Assembly (NCBI RefSeq): GCF_006517175.1
Contig: NZ_CP041186.1
Span: 3,313,074 to 3,377,073, forward strand
From: Persicimonas caeni
GTDB taxonomy: Bacteria; Myxococcota_A; Bradymonadia; Bradymonadales; Bradymonadaceae
Direction: 5' to 3'
DNA length: 64,000 bases
Part shown: positions 45,931-55,161 of the stretch, in pieces
How positions within the stretch are numbered: position 1 is the first letter of the stretch
Layout of the letters: each line of letters opens with the position of its first letter
Position numbers and translations under genes: made by a program
Notes under the pieces: model-generated
Told to the model about the DNA's origin: nothing
Database searches by the model: none
The model's input: the letters and a program-made list of their open reading frames with translations, nothing else

Positions 45931-47400
45931 CTAGACGTCGCCGTCGGGGTCGTCGTCGTCACCGTCGCTCGACGGCTGGTTTCCGTTCATTCCCTCGAAG
46001 GGGTTCTCCCCCGACTGCATCATCTCGTAAAACTGACGCATCTGCTCTTCGATCTGATCGGAGGACAGCTCCGACAGGTCGATATCCTCGAGCTGCGACG
46101 GGTCGAGCCCGCCGACATTCTTGAGCAGGCTCGGCGGCACGTTCTTGAGAATATTGGGCGCGTTTTTCATCGCCATCTCCAAAAACGGCTTGAAGCGGCC
46201 CTTCATCTTGCCCGAATCGTCGAAGACCTGACCGAGCAGGCTCATCGGATCGAAGCTGCCAAACGGCGGGTGGGCGCCGGTTTGGCCGCCCTCGCCTGCG
46301 CTCTCTCCGGAGACGGCCTCGGAGTAGCGGTTGAGCATGTCACGCATCGAGGTCTGGAAGCCGGTGGCCTCCAGGGCGCTGTAGCAGGGGCCGAGCAAAA
46401 ACATCGGAAGCTCGGCGGGAGCCTGATGGGCGCGCTCGAAATCTTCCTGAGCTTGCTTTGTGTCGCCGCGCATGTGCAGCGCCGCCCCACGCACCATGTA
46501 GGCGTCCGACAGGCTCGGATCGAGCTCGACGGCTCGCTCGGCGGCTTTGAGCGCCATATTGCCCTGACCGGCGGCGAGTTGGACATGAGCCAGCTGCACG
46601 AAAGCAAACGCTTCGTCGGGAAAATTATTCGACGCGCGAATCGCATCGGCGCGTGCCTGGGTGTTACGGCCGCCCAACAGATGGATGTGGCTGCGAAGCA
46701 GCAACGCCTCCAGGGCGGTGTCATCGCCCTCGATCGCCTTATCGATCACATTGGCGGCGTCGTCGGCGCGCCCCTGCACCATCATCAACCGGGCGAGTTG
46801 CAAGGCATAATCCGACTCCTCCGGGTCGATTTCGCGCGCCTGGATCAGGTCGCGCTCGGCCTGGTCGAACTTGCCCATCCGGATAAACGCGTCCCCACGC
46901 AGGGCGTACAGCTCGGCGTCGTTGCCCTCGATATTGATCGCGTGCGTCAGATCGGAGCGGGCGTGATCGAACTCGTCGACGTCGACCAGCGCCAGTGCGC
47001 GCCCCATCAAGCTCGAGACCCGATCCGGGTCGAGCTCGAGGGCGCGATCGAATTGATCGCGGGCCGCTTCCGGCCGATCGAGGCCGTAGTTGGCCCAGCC
47101 GGCGGCGTCGTAGGTCTCCGACTTCTGCCAGCCGGCCTCCACCGCCGCTTCGGCGTCTTCGAGGGCGCGGGCAGGCTCGTCGAGATCGAGGTGCACGTCG
47201 GCCCGCAGCGCCAACAAGGCCGCTCTCAACAACTGATAGTCCTCCGCCTCGGGCACGTTCGACAGGATCGAGTCGAGGCTCGATCGCGCCTTTTTGGGTG
47301 CACCGGCCGCGCGCAGCGGCTCGAGTTCGGCGGAGATGGCCTCCAGCTGCTGCTGTTGCTCTTCCGAAAGAGCAAGCGAGCTTGTAGCGGAGCCAGACAT
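45931..47400 (-). CDS. TPR-repeat protein
   Basis: 489 residues from the ATG at 47400, which has GAGG six bases upstream; a longer frame from 47484 is rejected. About nine TPR-like units (for example AARDQFDRALELDPDRVSS and AERDLIQAREIDPEESDYAL) fill the first two thirds. The tail is Asp/Met-rich and ends in a run of Asp and Gly. There is no signal peptide, so it is cytoplasmic. It probably works as a protein-binding scaffold; no pathway can be named. Downstream is topA after a ~180-base gap; upstream is an inverted repeat, then trxA. Confidence 0.85.
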   Translation of the reverse strand: MSGSATSSLALSEEQQQQLEAISAELEPLRAAGAPKKARSSLDSILSNVPEAEDYQLLRAALLALRADVHLDLDEPARALEDAEAAVEAGWQKSETYDAAGWANYGLDRPEAARDQFDRALELDPDRVSSLMGRALALVDVDEFDHARSDLTHAINIEGNDAELYALRGDAFIRMGKFDQAERDLIQAREIDPEESDYALQLARLMMVQGRADDAANVIDKAIEGDDTALEALLLRSHIHLLGGRNTQARADAIRASNNFPDEAFAFVQLAHVQLAAGQGNMALKAAERAVELDPSLSDAYMVRGAALHMRGDTKQAQEDFERAHQAPAELPMFLLGPCYSALEATGFQTSMRDMLNRYSEAVSGESAGEGGQTGAHPPFGSFDPMSLLGQVFDDSGKMKGRFKPFLEMAMKNAPNILKNVPPSLLKNVGGLDPSQLEDIDLSELSSDQIEEQMRQFYEMMQSGENPFEGMNGNQPSSDGDDDDPDGDV

Positions 47401-47496
47401 AGGTACCTCACCTGGGTCGGTAGAAAAATCGAATGCGTTGTCCTCGCCCTCATTGTAGTTACGACACGTGGCGCAACAAGCCAAGCGAACTGCACG

Positions 47497-47589
47497 CTCG
47501 GTTCACCACAGAGCGCACAGAGAGCACGGAGAATTCCAGAAGTTTTTCAAACCTCCGTGCTCTCCGTGCTCTCTGTGGTGCGAACCGAG
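47497..47589. repeat. Inverted CACAGAG/CACGGAG repeat element
   Basis: CTCGGTTCACCACAGAG at the left pairs with CTCTGTGGTGCGAACCGAG at the right; the full arms are ~33 bp with few mismatches and a ~20-base loop. It is similar in style to the CACGGGG copies at 58193. It lies between the TPR gene and trxA, so it would form a hairpin in that mRNA. Confidence 0.7.
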
Positions 47590-47603
47590 TTGGCGGGCGA
47601 CGA

Positions 47604-47930
47604 TTATTCGCCGGCGGCCTTCTCGAACATCTGGCGCACGGCGCCTTCGCCGCGGAAGCCGATCTGGTGATCGGTGACGTCGACGCCGTCGAGGGCCACG
47701 AGCATCGGGATGCTCTGGACCTTGAACGAGCGGGCCAATTCGGGCTGCTCGTCGACGTTGACCTTACCGACTTTGACCTTGCCCTCGAACTCCTCGGCGA
47801 GCTTCTCCAGGATCGGGGTCAGCGACTTGCACGGGCCGCACCAAGGCGCCCACAGGTCGACGATGACGGGGACGTCGCTGTTGGCGACTTCGCTCTCGAA
47901 GTTCTCGGCGGTGATATTTACCGTTGTCAT
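47604..47930 (-). CDS. trxA: Thioredoxin
   Basis: 108 residues. Active site WCGPCK (Cys31/Cys34) within LWAPWCGPCKSLTPI, and the cis-proline QSIPML. No signal peptide, so a cytoplasmic disulfide reductase. AAGGAG eight bases before the ATG. It lies just downstream of the dihydrolipoyl E2 gene on the same strand with a 77-base gap, and may be co-transcribed with it. Confidence 0.96.
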   Translation of the reverse strand: MTTVNITAENFESEVANSDVPVIVDLWAPWCGPCKSLTPILEKLAEEFEGKVKVGKVNVDEQPELARSFKVQSIPMLVALDGVDVTDHQIGFRGEGAVRQMFEKAAGE

Positions 47931-48007
47931 GTCTCAATCTCCTTTGGGTACGTCGGAGTACATTTCTTAAATGTTCGCCTATTGGATGTCTGAACCGTCT
48001 GAAGGTT

Positions 48008-49351
48008 TCAAATCGCCCAATTTTCGATGATCTCACGCATCCGACGCATGAACTTGTCGGCGGTCGCCCCGTCGATGATGCGGTGGTCGAACGACAGGCA
48101 CCAGATCGAAGTCGGCCGCACCAAAATGGCGTCGGTCTTCTGGTCGACGACCACCCGTTTTTTGATGGCGCCGGTGCTCATGATCGCCGCCTGCGGCTGG
48201 TTGATGATGGGGATGCCGAATTCGGGGCCGAATACACCGTGGTTCGACAGGGTGAACGTGCCGCCTTTGACCTCGTCGGGCTTCAGGCGCTTGTTGCGCG
48301 CGCGGTCGGCGATGTCGTTGACCTTGCGGGCCACGCCCAGCAGGCTGAGCTCGTCGACGTTGTCGATCACCGGCACGATCAGGCTCTTGTCGAGCGCCAC
48401 GGCCATGCCCACGTTGATGTCACCGCGCAGCACGATCGACTCGTCGTCCATCGAGGCGTTGACGGTGGGATACTCGCGCAGCGCCTCGGCGGCCGCTTTG
48501 ATCAAAAAGGCGGTGTAGGTCAGCTTGACGCCGCGCTCGGCGAAGTCGGCCTTGAGCGCCTTGCGCGCGGCGACCACGTTCGAGAAGTCGACCTCGTGAA
48601 CGGTGTGCGCGTGCGGGCTGATCTCCTTGGAGGCGACCATGTGCTCGGCGATCATCTTGCGCTGCGGGGTGAGCATCTCGAGCTTGTCGCGCTCGCCCAC
48701 CTCGATGTCGGGGCGGTGAATCTCGCGGGTGGTGGTGCCACCGGTCGAGGCTTTCCGGGCTTGCTGTGCCGCCGGCGCCGCCGGCTTCTCGAGGTGCTTG
48801 CCCTGGTCGATCCACTCCAAGATATCGTCCTTGGTGACCCGACCAGACAGGCCCGAGCCGGGGATGGGCGACAGGTCGTCGATGCCGTGCTCGGCGGCGA
48901 TGCGACGCACCACCGGGGTCGAGCGAGTGCGACGAAGCTCGGCTTTGCTGGGAAAACCACCGGCGTCGGCGGTCACCGAGGAGGCCGACCCACCTGCAGC
49001 CGCGACCTGGCGGGTGGTCTTTTCCTCTTCGAGCGACACGACGTTCGACTCTTCGTCGCCGACCGATTGGGCGGCCTGAGCCGGCTCGGCGGCCGGCACT
49101 TCACCCTCTTGGGCCTCGGTGTCCACCACCGCCACGATCGTGTTGATCTCGACGGTCTGACCCGGCTCGACGTGCTTTTCGACGAGCACACCGGCGACGG
49201 GGCTGGGCACTTCGGCGTCGACTTTGTCGGTGGTGATCTCGAAGAGCGGCTCGTCACGCTCGACAAAATCTCCGATCTCCTTGAGCCAAGTAGTGACCGT
49301 TCCCTCGGCTACCGATTCGCCCATCTGGGGCATGACGACTTCGGTTCGCAT
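48008..49351 (-). CDS. 2-oxoacid dehydrogenase E2 (dihydrolipoyllysine acyltransferase)
   Basis: 447 residues. One N-terminal lipoyl domain with TDKVDAEVPSP (lipoyl Lys43), a peripheral subunit-binding domain (STPVVRRIAAEHGIDDL), and a catalytic domain ending in LSFDHRIIDGA with the His-Asp catalytic motif. The E1 subunits are not in the window, so acetyl, succinyl or branched-chain specificity cannot be assigned. The E3 gene is directly upstream on the same strand (85-base gap); trxA is downstream. Confidence 0.93.
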   Translation of the reverse strand: MRTEVVMPQMGESVAEGTVTTWLKEIGDFVERDEPLFEITTDKVDAEVPSPVAGVLVEKHVEPGQTVEINTIVAVVDTEAQEGEVPAAEPAQAAQSVGDEESNVVSLEEEKTTRQVAAAGGSASSVTADAGGFPSKAELRRTRSTPVVRRIAAEHGIDDLSPIPGSGLSGRVTKDDILEWIDQGKHLEKPAAPAAQQARKASTGGTTTREIHRPDIEVGERDKLEMLTPQRKMIAEHMVASKEISPHAHTVHEVDFSNVVAARKALKADFAERGVKLTYTAFLIKAAAEALREYPTVNASMDDESIVLRGDINVGMAVALDKSLIVPVIDNVDELSLLGVARKVNDIADRARNKRLKPDEVKGGTFTLSNHGVFGPEFGIPIINQPQAAIMSTGAIKKRVVVDQKTDAILVRPTSIWCLSFDHRIIDGATADKFMRRMREIIENWAI

Positions 49352-49436
49352 CGCGCAAGTCCTTGTTTTGGTTTTATGTGCGGCGTTCTTTTGACGTTTG
49401 TATCTGTATCACGACAAAGCTGTTTTGCAATCCCGC

Positions 49437-50852
49437 TCAAATATGAATCGTCTCCCCCATCACCGCGTGCGCGGCTTCGCCCACGGCTTCGGCCAGCGTC
49501 GGGTGCGGGTGGATGGTGTGCAACAGCTCGACGACCGTCGACTCGAGTTCCATGGCCACGGTGCCCTCGGTGATCAACTCGGTGGCCTTCGGGCCGATGA
49601 TGTGCATGCCCAGAAGCTCGTCGTACTTCGTCTCGCTGACGATTTTTACGAAGCCCTCTGTCTGGCCGACGATGCTCGCCTTGCCGATGGCCGAGAACGG
49701 GAAGGTGCCCGTCTTGACGTCGTAGCCGCGCTCCTTGGCCTGCTCTTCGGTCAAGCCGACGGAGGCGACCTCCGGCGAGGTGTAGGTGCAGTTGGGCACC
49801 AGGTCGTAGTTGAGCGGGTGGGCAGGCTCGCCGGCGAGGTGGTCGACGGCCAAGATGCCCTCGTGGGAGGCGACGTGAGCCAGCCACGGGGTGTTGACGA
49901 TGTCGCCGATGGCATAGACCCAGTCTTCGGCCGTCTGCATGTACTCGTCGACGGCGATATAACCGCGGTCGTCGACCTCGATCTTGGTCTTGTCGAGGCC
50001 GCAGTCGCCGGTGACCGGACGGCGGCCGGTGGCGACCAGCAGGTGCGAGGCTTGGATCTCTTTGGCCGAGTTCTTGCCGCCTTTGGTGGTCTCGACGACC
50101 ACTTTGACGCCGTCGTCGGTGCGGGTGACGTCGGTGACCTTCGAGGAGGTCATCACGTTCATGCCCTGCTTCTTGAAGCTCTTCTCGATCTCTTTGGAGA
50201 CCTCGACGTCCTCGATGGGGAGCAGGCGGTCGACCATCTCGACGAGCGTGACCTCGGAGCCGTAGCGAAGAAAGACGCTGGCGAACTCGCTGCCCACAGC
50301 GCCGGCGCCGATGACGACCAGGTGCTCGGGCTTGTCGGTCATCTGGAGCAGGTCGTCCGAGTCGATGATCCGCTCGTGGTCCATCTCGATGAACGGCAGG
50401 TGCTGGCAGGCGCTGCCGGTGGCCAGCACGCAGTGCTTGGTCTCCAGCGTGGTGGTCTTGCCGTCGAGGCCCTCGACCGACACCTTGTTCTTGCCGGCGA
50501 TGCGCCCGTGGCCGAAGTGGACGTCGACGTTGTTCTTCTTCATCAGGTACTTCACGCCGCCGGCGTTCTTCTTGACAATCCGCGCGCGATACTTGTCCAT
50601 CTTGTCCATATCGACCTTCGGGTCGCTCAGCGAGATGCCGAAGTCCTCGGCGTGGCTCGCCTTGGCGAGCAGATCGGCGGTCTGCAACATCGCCTTGGTC
50701 GGGATGCACCCGCGCAGCAGGCACGTGCCGCCCAAGCGCTCGGTCTTCTCGCGCTCGACAATCGCCGTCTTGAGGCCCAGCTGGCCGGCGCGAATCGCCG
50801 CCACGTATCCACCCGGACCGCTACCGATTACCACCACGTCGTACTTGCTCAC
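49437..50852 (-). CDS. lpdA: Dihydrolipoyl dehydrogenase (E3)
   Basis: 471 residues. FAD-binding GSGPGG near the N-terminus; the redox disulfide is GGTCLLRGCIPTK (Cys44/Cys49); a second nucleotide site GAGAVGSEFA; and the C-terminal His-Glu active site in HIIGPKATE and IHPHPTLAE. The start is a GTG (50852) with GGAG six bases upstream; an upstream start at 50897 is rejected. It reoxidises dihydrolipoamide of the E2 encoded next to it, passing electrons to NAD+. Confidence 0.96.
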   Translation of the reverse strand: MSKYDVVVIGSGPGGYVAAIRAGQLGLKTAIVEREKTERLGGTCLLRGCIPTKAMLQTADLLAKASHAEDFGISLSDPKVDMDKMDKYRARIVKKNAGGVKYLMKKNNVDVHFGHGRIAGKNKVSVEGLDGKTTTLETKHCVLATGSACQHLPFIEMDHERIIDSDDLLQMTDKPEHLVVIGAGAVGSEFASVFLRYGSEVTLVEMVDRLLPIEDVEVSKEIEKSFKKQGMNVMTSSKVTDVTRTDDGVKVVVETTKGGKNSAKEIQASHLLVATGRRPVTGDCGLDKTKIEVDDRGYIAVDEYMQTAEDWVYAIGDIVNTPWLAHVASHEGILAVDHLAGEPAHPLNYDLVPNCTYTSPEVASVGLTEEQAKERGYDVKTGTFPFSAIGKASIVGQTEGFVKIVSETKYDELLGMHIIGPKATELITEGTVAMELESTVVELLHTIHPHPTLAEAVGEAAHAVMGETIHI

Positions 50853-50950
50853 GTTTGTCTCCGACTTCTCGAGGTTGATAAATTTTTGCCTGCGCAATCG
50901 TGTTGGAACGTACTAGGAGGGGTACTTTTGTCAAGCCAAGCCTTGCTTTC

Positions 50951-50966
50951 TGACGCCCCCCATCCG
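50951..50966. repeat. Half copy of the CCCCCCATCCG repeat
   Basis: GACGCCCCCCATCCGA matches the left end of the element at 35478, including the preceding TTGCTTT. No right arm follows, so it is a truncated remnant in the 5' region of chaC. Confidence 0.6.
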
Positions 50967-51005
50967 AGTTGCCCATTCGTGCTCTCTAGAAAACACGCAA
51001 ACACT

Positions 51006-51536
51006 ATGTGGATCTTTGGCTACGGCTCACTCATCTGGCGTCCCGACTTCGAGCACGTCGAGCACCGCGACGGCTACCTCGAAGGGTGGACGCGCAAGTT
51101 TTATCAGGGATCGACCGACCACCGCGGGGTGCCCGGTGCGCCCGGGCGGGTGGTCACGTTGCTGCGTGAGCCCCAGGCTCGGGTGTGGGGCCGCGCCTAT
51201 CGCATCGCTCCGGCTCGTGCCAACGAGATCATGGCGCGGCTCGACCATCGCGAAAAGGGTGGCTACGAGCGCCACCAGGTAAACGTTTACTGCCGGTCGG
51301 GAGAGAGTGTGCGCGACGCCCTGGTTTATGTGGCGACACGCGAGAATCCGGAGTGGGCGGGACCGGCACCCGTCGATGAAATCGCCCGCCAGATCTACCG
51401 CTCCCACGGTCCTAGCGGGCCCAATCGTGAGTACTTGCTCGAGCTGGCCGCGAGCCTCCGCAAGATGGAGGCCCACGACCCGCATGTGTTCGCCATCGAG
51501 CACGCCTTACGCGAGCTCATCGGCGAGGAGTTCTAG
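51006..51536 (+). CDS. chaC: Gamma-glutamylcyclotransferase (ChaC-like)
   Basis: 176 residues. ChaC enzymes cleave glutathione to 5-oxoproline and Cys-Gly. Hallmarks are YGSLIW near the start (MWIFGYGSLIW), the catalytic Glu83 in LDHREKGGY, and VYVATRENPEW. The length is normal and no signal peptide is present. The start ATG follows directly after a short C-rich stretch without a Shine-Dalgarno. The stop overlaps by four bases the end of the convergent helical-protein gene. No cation antiporter gene (chaA) is near. Confidence 0.92.
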   Translation: MWIFGYGSLIWRPDFEHVEHRDGYLEGWTRKFYQGSTDHRGVPGAPGRVVTLLREPQARVWGRAYRIAPARANEIMARLDHREKGGYERHQVNVYCRSGESVRDALVYVATRENPEWAGPAPVDEIARQIYRSHGPSGPNREYLLELAASLRKMEAHDPHVFAIEHALRELIGEEF

Positions 51537-51970
51537 CGGCGCTGCTGCCACTCGCTGCGCGAGCGCTGCAGCGAGGCGAATTGATCGGAGATCTGCGCGT
51601 TGAGGTCGGGCGACCACTCGGCGTTCATCGCGTCTTCGTACTGCTCCAAGAGCTCGTCTTCGACACGCTTGGTCTCGGCGATCAACGCGTCGAGATCGGT
51701 CTCGGAGACGTTGTCCTCGAGGCGCTCCAAATCATCGTACAACATGCCGAGCTCGACCTCCTCGATCTCCTCCTGGGAGCCTTCGAAGGTGGTCGCGTGC
51801 GCCTCGAGCTCGTCGGCAAAATCGGAGTGCTTCTTCTGATACTCGCGAAACAGGTCGCTATAATCTTCGAGCTCGACGTTTTTGACGGCGGCGCCGTACC
51901 GATCCGCGGCGCTCTTGTGATACTCGGCGAGGCGCCGCAGTTTTTGTGCGCGTTCGTTGTCTTTTGCCAT
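51533..51970 (-). CDS. Helical acidic protein of unknown function
   Basis: 145 residues, nearly all helix: AEYHKSAADRYGAAVKNVE, then FADELEAHATTF, then ALIAETKRVEDELLEQYEDA. The pattern of four long amphipathic helices recalls DUF2383/ferritin-like four-helix bundles, but no conserved metal ligands stand out. GGAGG precedes the ATG, so the gene is expressed. No functional clue from neighbours. Confidence 0.75.
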   Translation of the reverse strand: MAKDNERAQKLRRLAEYHKSAADRYGAAVKNVELEDYSDLFREYQKKHSDFADELEAHATTFEGSQEEIEEVELGMLYDDLERLEDNVSETDLDALIAETKRVEDELLEQYEDAMNAEWSPDLNAQISDQFASLQRSRSEWQQRR

Positions 51971-52058
51971 GGCAATTCCTCCCAGTTCGTCCGGGTCAGT
52001 AAATACACCTTGGCATCGACGATAAGCGCGATATCGGCGGGTTCAATCCGCTCGCGAG

Positions 52059-52436
52059 TTACTCGGCGGCCGCAAGCTCCTCGAGCATCTTGGGGGTGGT
52101 CTTGCCCTCGGCGATGAGACGCAGCATCTCCTCGTCGATCTCGTCGCCCAAGATCAGACGCAGCATCTTGAAATCCCCTCGAAGCGACCACAACGGGTGC
52201 TTGAAGGTCGCCGGACGGTTCTTCTCGATGAGAAAGTGGCCGATCCACGCCGGCGCGTATCCGAGCACCGGTGCCAGGGCGAGCAGCTTGGGGTTCTTTT
52301 TGAACACCCCGGCCGCCGCACATACCAGCGCCGCCGATGTGCCCACGGCGTGCAACAAGCGGTTGGTGGGATCACTGTGCTCGGCCAAATAGTACGGCCA
52401 GAACTCGTCGAAGCTTTCGAATTTCTCGTCGGACAT
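52059..52436 (-). CDS. Mpo1-like (DUF962) membrane protein
   Basis: 125 residues. The order FWPYYLAEHSDPTNRLLHAVGT, then APAWIGHFLIEKNRPATF, then PLWSLRGDFKM matches the DUF962/Mpo1 family. The yeast member is an iron-dependent dioxygenase for alpha-hydroxy fatty acids; the His residues are kept. One or two hydrophobic segments (AALVCAAAGV and following) suggest membrane association. AGAGGC precedes the ATG. Its enzyme activity in bacteria is unproven. Confidence 0.85.
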   Translation of the reverse strand: MSDEKFESFDEFWPYYLAEHSDPTNRLLHAVGTSAALVCAAAGVFKKNPKLLALAPVLGYAPAWIGHFLIEKNRPATFKHPLWSLRGDFKMLRLILGDEIDEEMLRLIAEGKTTPKMLEELAAAE

Positions 52437-52507
52437 GGGCGCCTCTGGGATTGGAGGTTGTCGGTTTGTTGATGGTCAATGTACTGATTGCGGCGACATG
52501 TGTGAAG

Positions 52508-52570
52508 GCCTTGCTGGGTTGCGGCGCCCTCTATTGAAGTGGAATTAATATTGAGGGGCGGACGACTCGT
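52508..52570. repeat. Truncated member of the GGCCTTGC repeat family
   Basis: GGCCTTGCTG, then CGCCCTCTATTGAAGTGGA, TATTGAGGGGCGGACGA repeat the left end of the element at 59137. No right arm is seen; it runs into ordinary sequence before the HD gene. Confidence 0.6.
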
Positions 52571-52646
52571 GACGCGACTGCGTAGAGCACGCCTCAGCCA
52601 GTAGCCACGTGACTGCGCCCTCCCAACTTCTGAATGACGTAACACC

Positions 52647-53330
52647 ATGAACAAAAAAACCTTCCGCGACGCCATCGCTCCCCTGATTGATCGCCCCTGG
52701 GTGGCGCCTACGGTCGACTTTTTGGCCGATGAATTGGGCGACTCGGGCAGCCACGACTTCGGCCACATCCTGCGCGTGCTGCGAAACGCCGCGCGTATCC
52801 GCGACGGTGAGGCCGAACGAGGCGCCACGGTCGACTGGGAGGCATTGAGCGCCGCGGCGATCCTGCACGACGTGGTCGACCTCCCCAAGGACCACCCCGA
52901 GCGCCACCTCGCGTCGACCAAGTCGGCCGACGCGGCCGTCGAGCACTACAAATCGCTCGAGGCCCTCGCAGGACGCCTCGACGCAGTTCACCACGCCATC
53001 CGGGCGCATAGCTTCTCGGCCGGCGTTCCCGCCGAGTCGCTCGAGGCCCAAATTCTGTGTGATGCCGACCGCCTCGAGGCGATCGGGGCCTTTGGAATCG
53101 CGCGCGTCTTTTACGTGAACGGAGAGCTGCAGCGAAAGATCTGCGACATGGCCGATCCGTTCGCCGACACACGCGAGCTCGACGACTTGGAGTACGCCGT
53201 CGACCACTTCTACAAAAAGTTGTTGAAACTAAAGGAGCGCTTCTACACGCCGACAGGTCGGCAACTCGCCGCCAAGCGCCACGAGTTTATGGAGACCTAC
53301 CTGGATCAGTTGGCCGACGAGGTCACTTGA
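52647..53330 (+). CDS. HD-domain phosphohydrolase
   Basis: 227 residues. HD superfamily metal motif: His36/His40 in HDFGH, His74-Asp75 in LHDVVD, and a later Asp in LCDADRLE. The inserted helices resemble small COG1418-type HD hydrolases acting on nucleotides. The substrate is unknown. The ATG lacks a good Shine-Dalgarno (AACACC before it). It overlaps the end of the convergent zinc-ribbon gene by 25 bases. Confidence 0.88.
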   Translation: MNKKTFRDAIAPLIDRPWVAPTVDFLADELGDSGSHDFGHILRVLRNAARIRDGEAERGATVDWEALSAAAILHDVVDLPKDHPERHLASTKSADAAVEHYKSLEALAGRLDAVHHAIRAHSFSAGVPAESLEAQILCDADRLEAIGAFGIARVFYVNGELQRKICDMADPFADTRELDDLEYAVDHFYKKLLKLKERFYTPTGRQLAAKRHEFMETYLDQLADEVT

Positions 53331-53803
53331 GAAGAGAGGTTGTCGGGCAGGCGTTGGCGCAAGCGGGCGAGGCTGGCAGCGATATCGATGGGGTCTTCAT
53401 CTTCGAGCCACACCTCCAACAGCGGGGGTAGTTCGGTGGCACCTGCGACGGCCTGTTCGAGTTGCGCTTCGAGATAGCTCAGGTGGGCCACATTGAGCGC
53501 CCAAACGGTGTGCCTGCCGCAGCCAACGCGTAGATAGAGCGACAATTCGCCAAACCAATTGACCAGCGTGCGCAAGAAGTTCAAGTCCCCCGGCTTCCAC
53601 GAGCGCTGGAAGGAACACGCCGAGCACTCGAGATAGCGCGGGTTCATTGCGCTCTCGCTCGCGTGAGGTGAGTCGGTGGCGTCCTCGCCCATCGGCAACA
53701 GAAAGGCACACGCCTGGCATTTGGGGCACTCGACAAGAAACTCGTCGCTGAAGTCTGGTGCTTCCTTGGCTGCGTTCTTGTAGCGCACGTCGCGATAGGT
53801 CAT
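53306..53803 (-). CDS. Zinc-ribbon protein of unknown function
   Basis: 165 residues. A four-Cys zinc ribbon with CPKC (26-29) and CSAC (60-63), separated by a loop, is followed by a helical region and a Leu/Glu-rich C-terminus (LEVWLEDEDPIDIAASLARL). No family recognised. The C-terminal end overlaps the HD gene by 25 bases, so the two are convergent. The start ATG has no clear ribosome site. Confidence 0.65.
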   Translation of the reverse strand: MTYRDVRYKNAAKEAPDFSDEFLVECPKCQACAFLLPMGEDATDSPHASESAMNPRYLECSACSFQRSWKPGDLNFLRTLVNWFGELSLYLRVGCGRHTVWALNVAHLSYLEAQLEQAVAGATELPPLLEVWLEDEDPIDIAASLARLRQRLPDNLSSQVTSSAN

Positions 53804-53958
53804 CGCGCCCCCGTGTAACGGTTGACATGTTTGTCGTTACTGTATCCCAAAAGCTACACACCGACAACACGGCAATTTGGCCGGGCAGCAAGGTCGTGAT
53901 TTAGTTGTGCTTGCGTTAGAGTAGGCGCAAACACTCACCCCCAACGAGGAGGAGCAAG

Positions 53959-55161
53959 GTGGATTTTGGGATCGATGATCAGCAGCGAAAGAGGCTCGAT
54001 ACGATCGCCGAATTCGTGCGCGAGGAGCTCGAGCCGCTCGAGTCGGAGTTTGTCGGCAAGTCGTTTCGTGCGTTGGTGCCGACGCTCGAAGAGAAGCGAA
54101 AGAAGGTCAAAGATCTGGGGCTGTGGGCGCCACACCTGCCCGAGGAACACGGCGGCCTGGGGCTCTCCTTGGTCGACTTCGGCATGATCGCCGAGGAGTT
54201 GGGCCGCTCGCCGGTGGGCCACTACGTGTTCAACTGCCAGGCGCCCGACGCCGGCAATATGGAGATTTTGATCGAGCACGCCACCGACGAGCAGCGCGCG
54301 AAATACCTCGACCCGCTGGTGCGCGGCGAGATCCGCAGCTGCTTTTCGATGACCGAGCCGGAGTATGCCGGCGCCAACCCCACCCAGATGGGAACCACGG
54401 CGGTCAAAGACGGCGACGAGTACGTCATCAACGGGCGCAAGTGGTTCACCTCGTCGGCCGACGGCGCGAGCTTCGCGGTGGTCATGGCGGTGACCAACCC
54501 GGAGGCGGAGTCGCGCTATATGAAGGCGAGCCAGATCTTGGTGCCCACCGACACCCCCGGCTTCAACCTGGTGCGCAACATCTCGGTGATGGGCGAGCCG
54601 GGCGACGACTACGCCAGCCACGCCGAGATCGTCTACGACGACTGCCGCGTGCCCATCGACAACCGGCTGGGCCCGGAGGGCGCCGGCTTCATGATCGCCC
54701 AGCAACGTCTGGGACCGGGGCGCATCCACCACTGCATGCGCTGGATCGGCATCTGCGAGCGCGCCTTCGAGCTGATGGTCGAGCGCGCCGCCACCCGCGA
54801 GCTGTATCCGGGCACGATGCTGGGCGACAAGCAGATGGTCCAGGCCAAGATCGCCGACAGCCGCGCCGAGATCGACGCCGCCCGCATGCTGGTGCTGCGC
54901 ACCGCCTGGGAGATCGAGAGGAGCGGCCAGAAGGCCGCGCGCATCCAGATTTCGGCCATCAAGTTCTACGTGGCCAACGTCCTGCAAAACGTGCTCGACC
55001 GCGCCATTCAGGTCCACGGCGGCCTGGGCGTGACCGACGACACGCCGCTGGCCTATTGGTTCCGCCACGAGCGGGCCGCGCGCATTTACGACGGGCCGGA
55101 CGAGGTGCACAAGTCGCAGGTGGCGAAGAAAGAGTTGGCCAAGTATCGGGAGGACAAATGA
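53959..55161 (+). CDS. Acyl-CoA dehydrogenase
   Basis: 400 residues. FAD-dependent enzyme that introduces the C2-C3 double bond in acyl-CoA chains. The FAD-binding part has FSMTEPEYAGANPTQMGTTA, and the C-terminal domain has AIQVHGGLGVTDDTPLAYW, a typical ACAD signature. The start is a GTG with GAGGAGGAGC just upstream. It overlaps the following phosphotransferase gene (ATGA), an arrangement like ACAD10/11-type pairs that handle 4-hydroxy fatty acids. Chain-length specificity cannot be read. Confidence 0.93.
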   Translation: MDFGIDDQQRKRLDTIAEFVREELEPLESEFVGKSFRALVPTLEEKRKKVKDLGLWAPHLPEEHGGLGLSLVDFGMIAEELGRSPVGHYVFNCQAPDAGNMEILIEHATDEQRAKYLDPLVRGEIRSCFSMTEPEYAGANPTQMGTTAVKDGDEYVINGRKWFTSSADGASFAVVMAVTNPEAESRYMKASQILVPTDTPGFNLVRNISVMGEPGDDYASHAEIVYDDCRVPIDNRLGPEGAGFMIAQQRLGPGRIHHCMRWIGICERAFELMVERAATRELYPGTMLGDKQMVQAKIADSRAEIDAARMLVLRTAWEIERSGQKAARIQISAIKFYVANVLQNVLDRAIQVHGGLGVTDDTPLAYWFRHERAARIYDGPDEVHKSQVAKKELAKYREDK

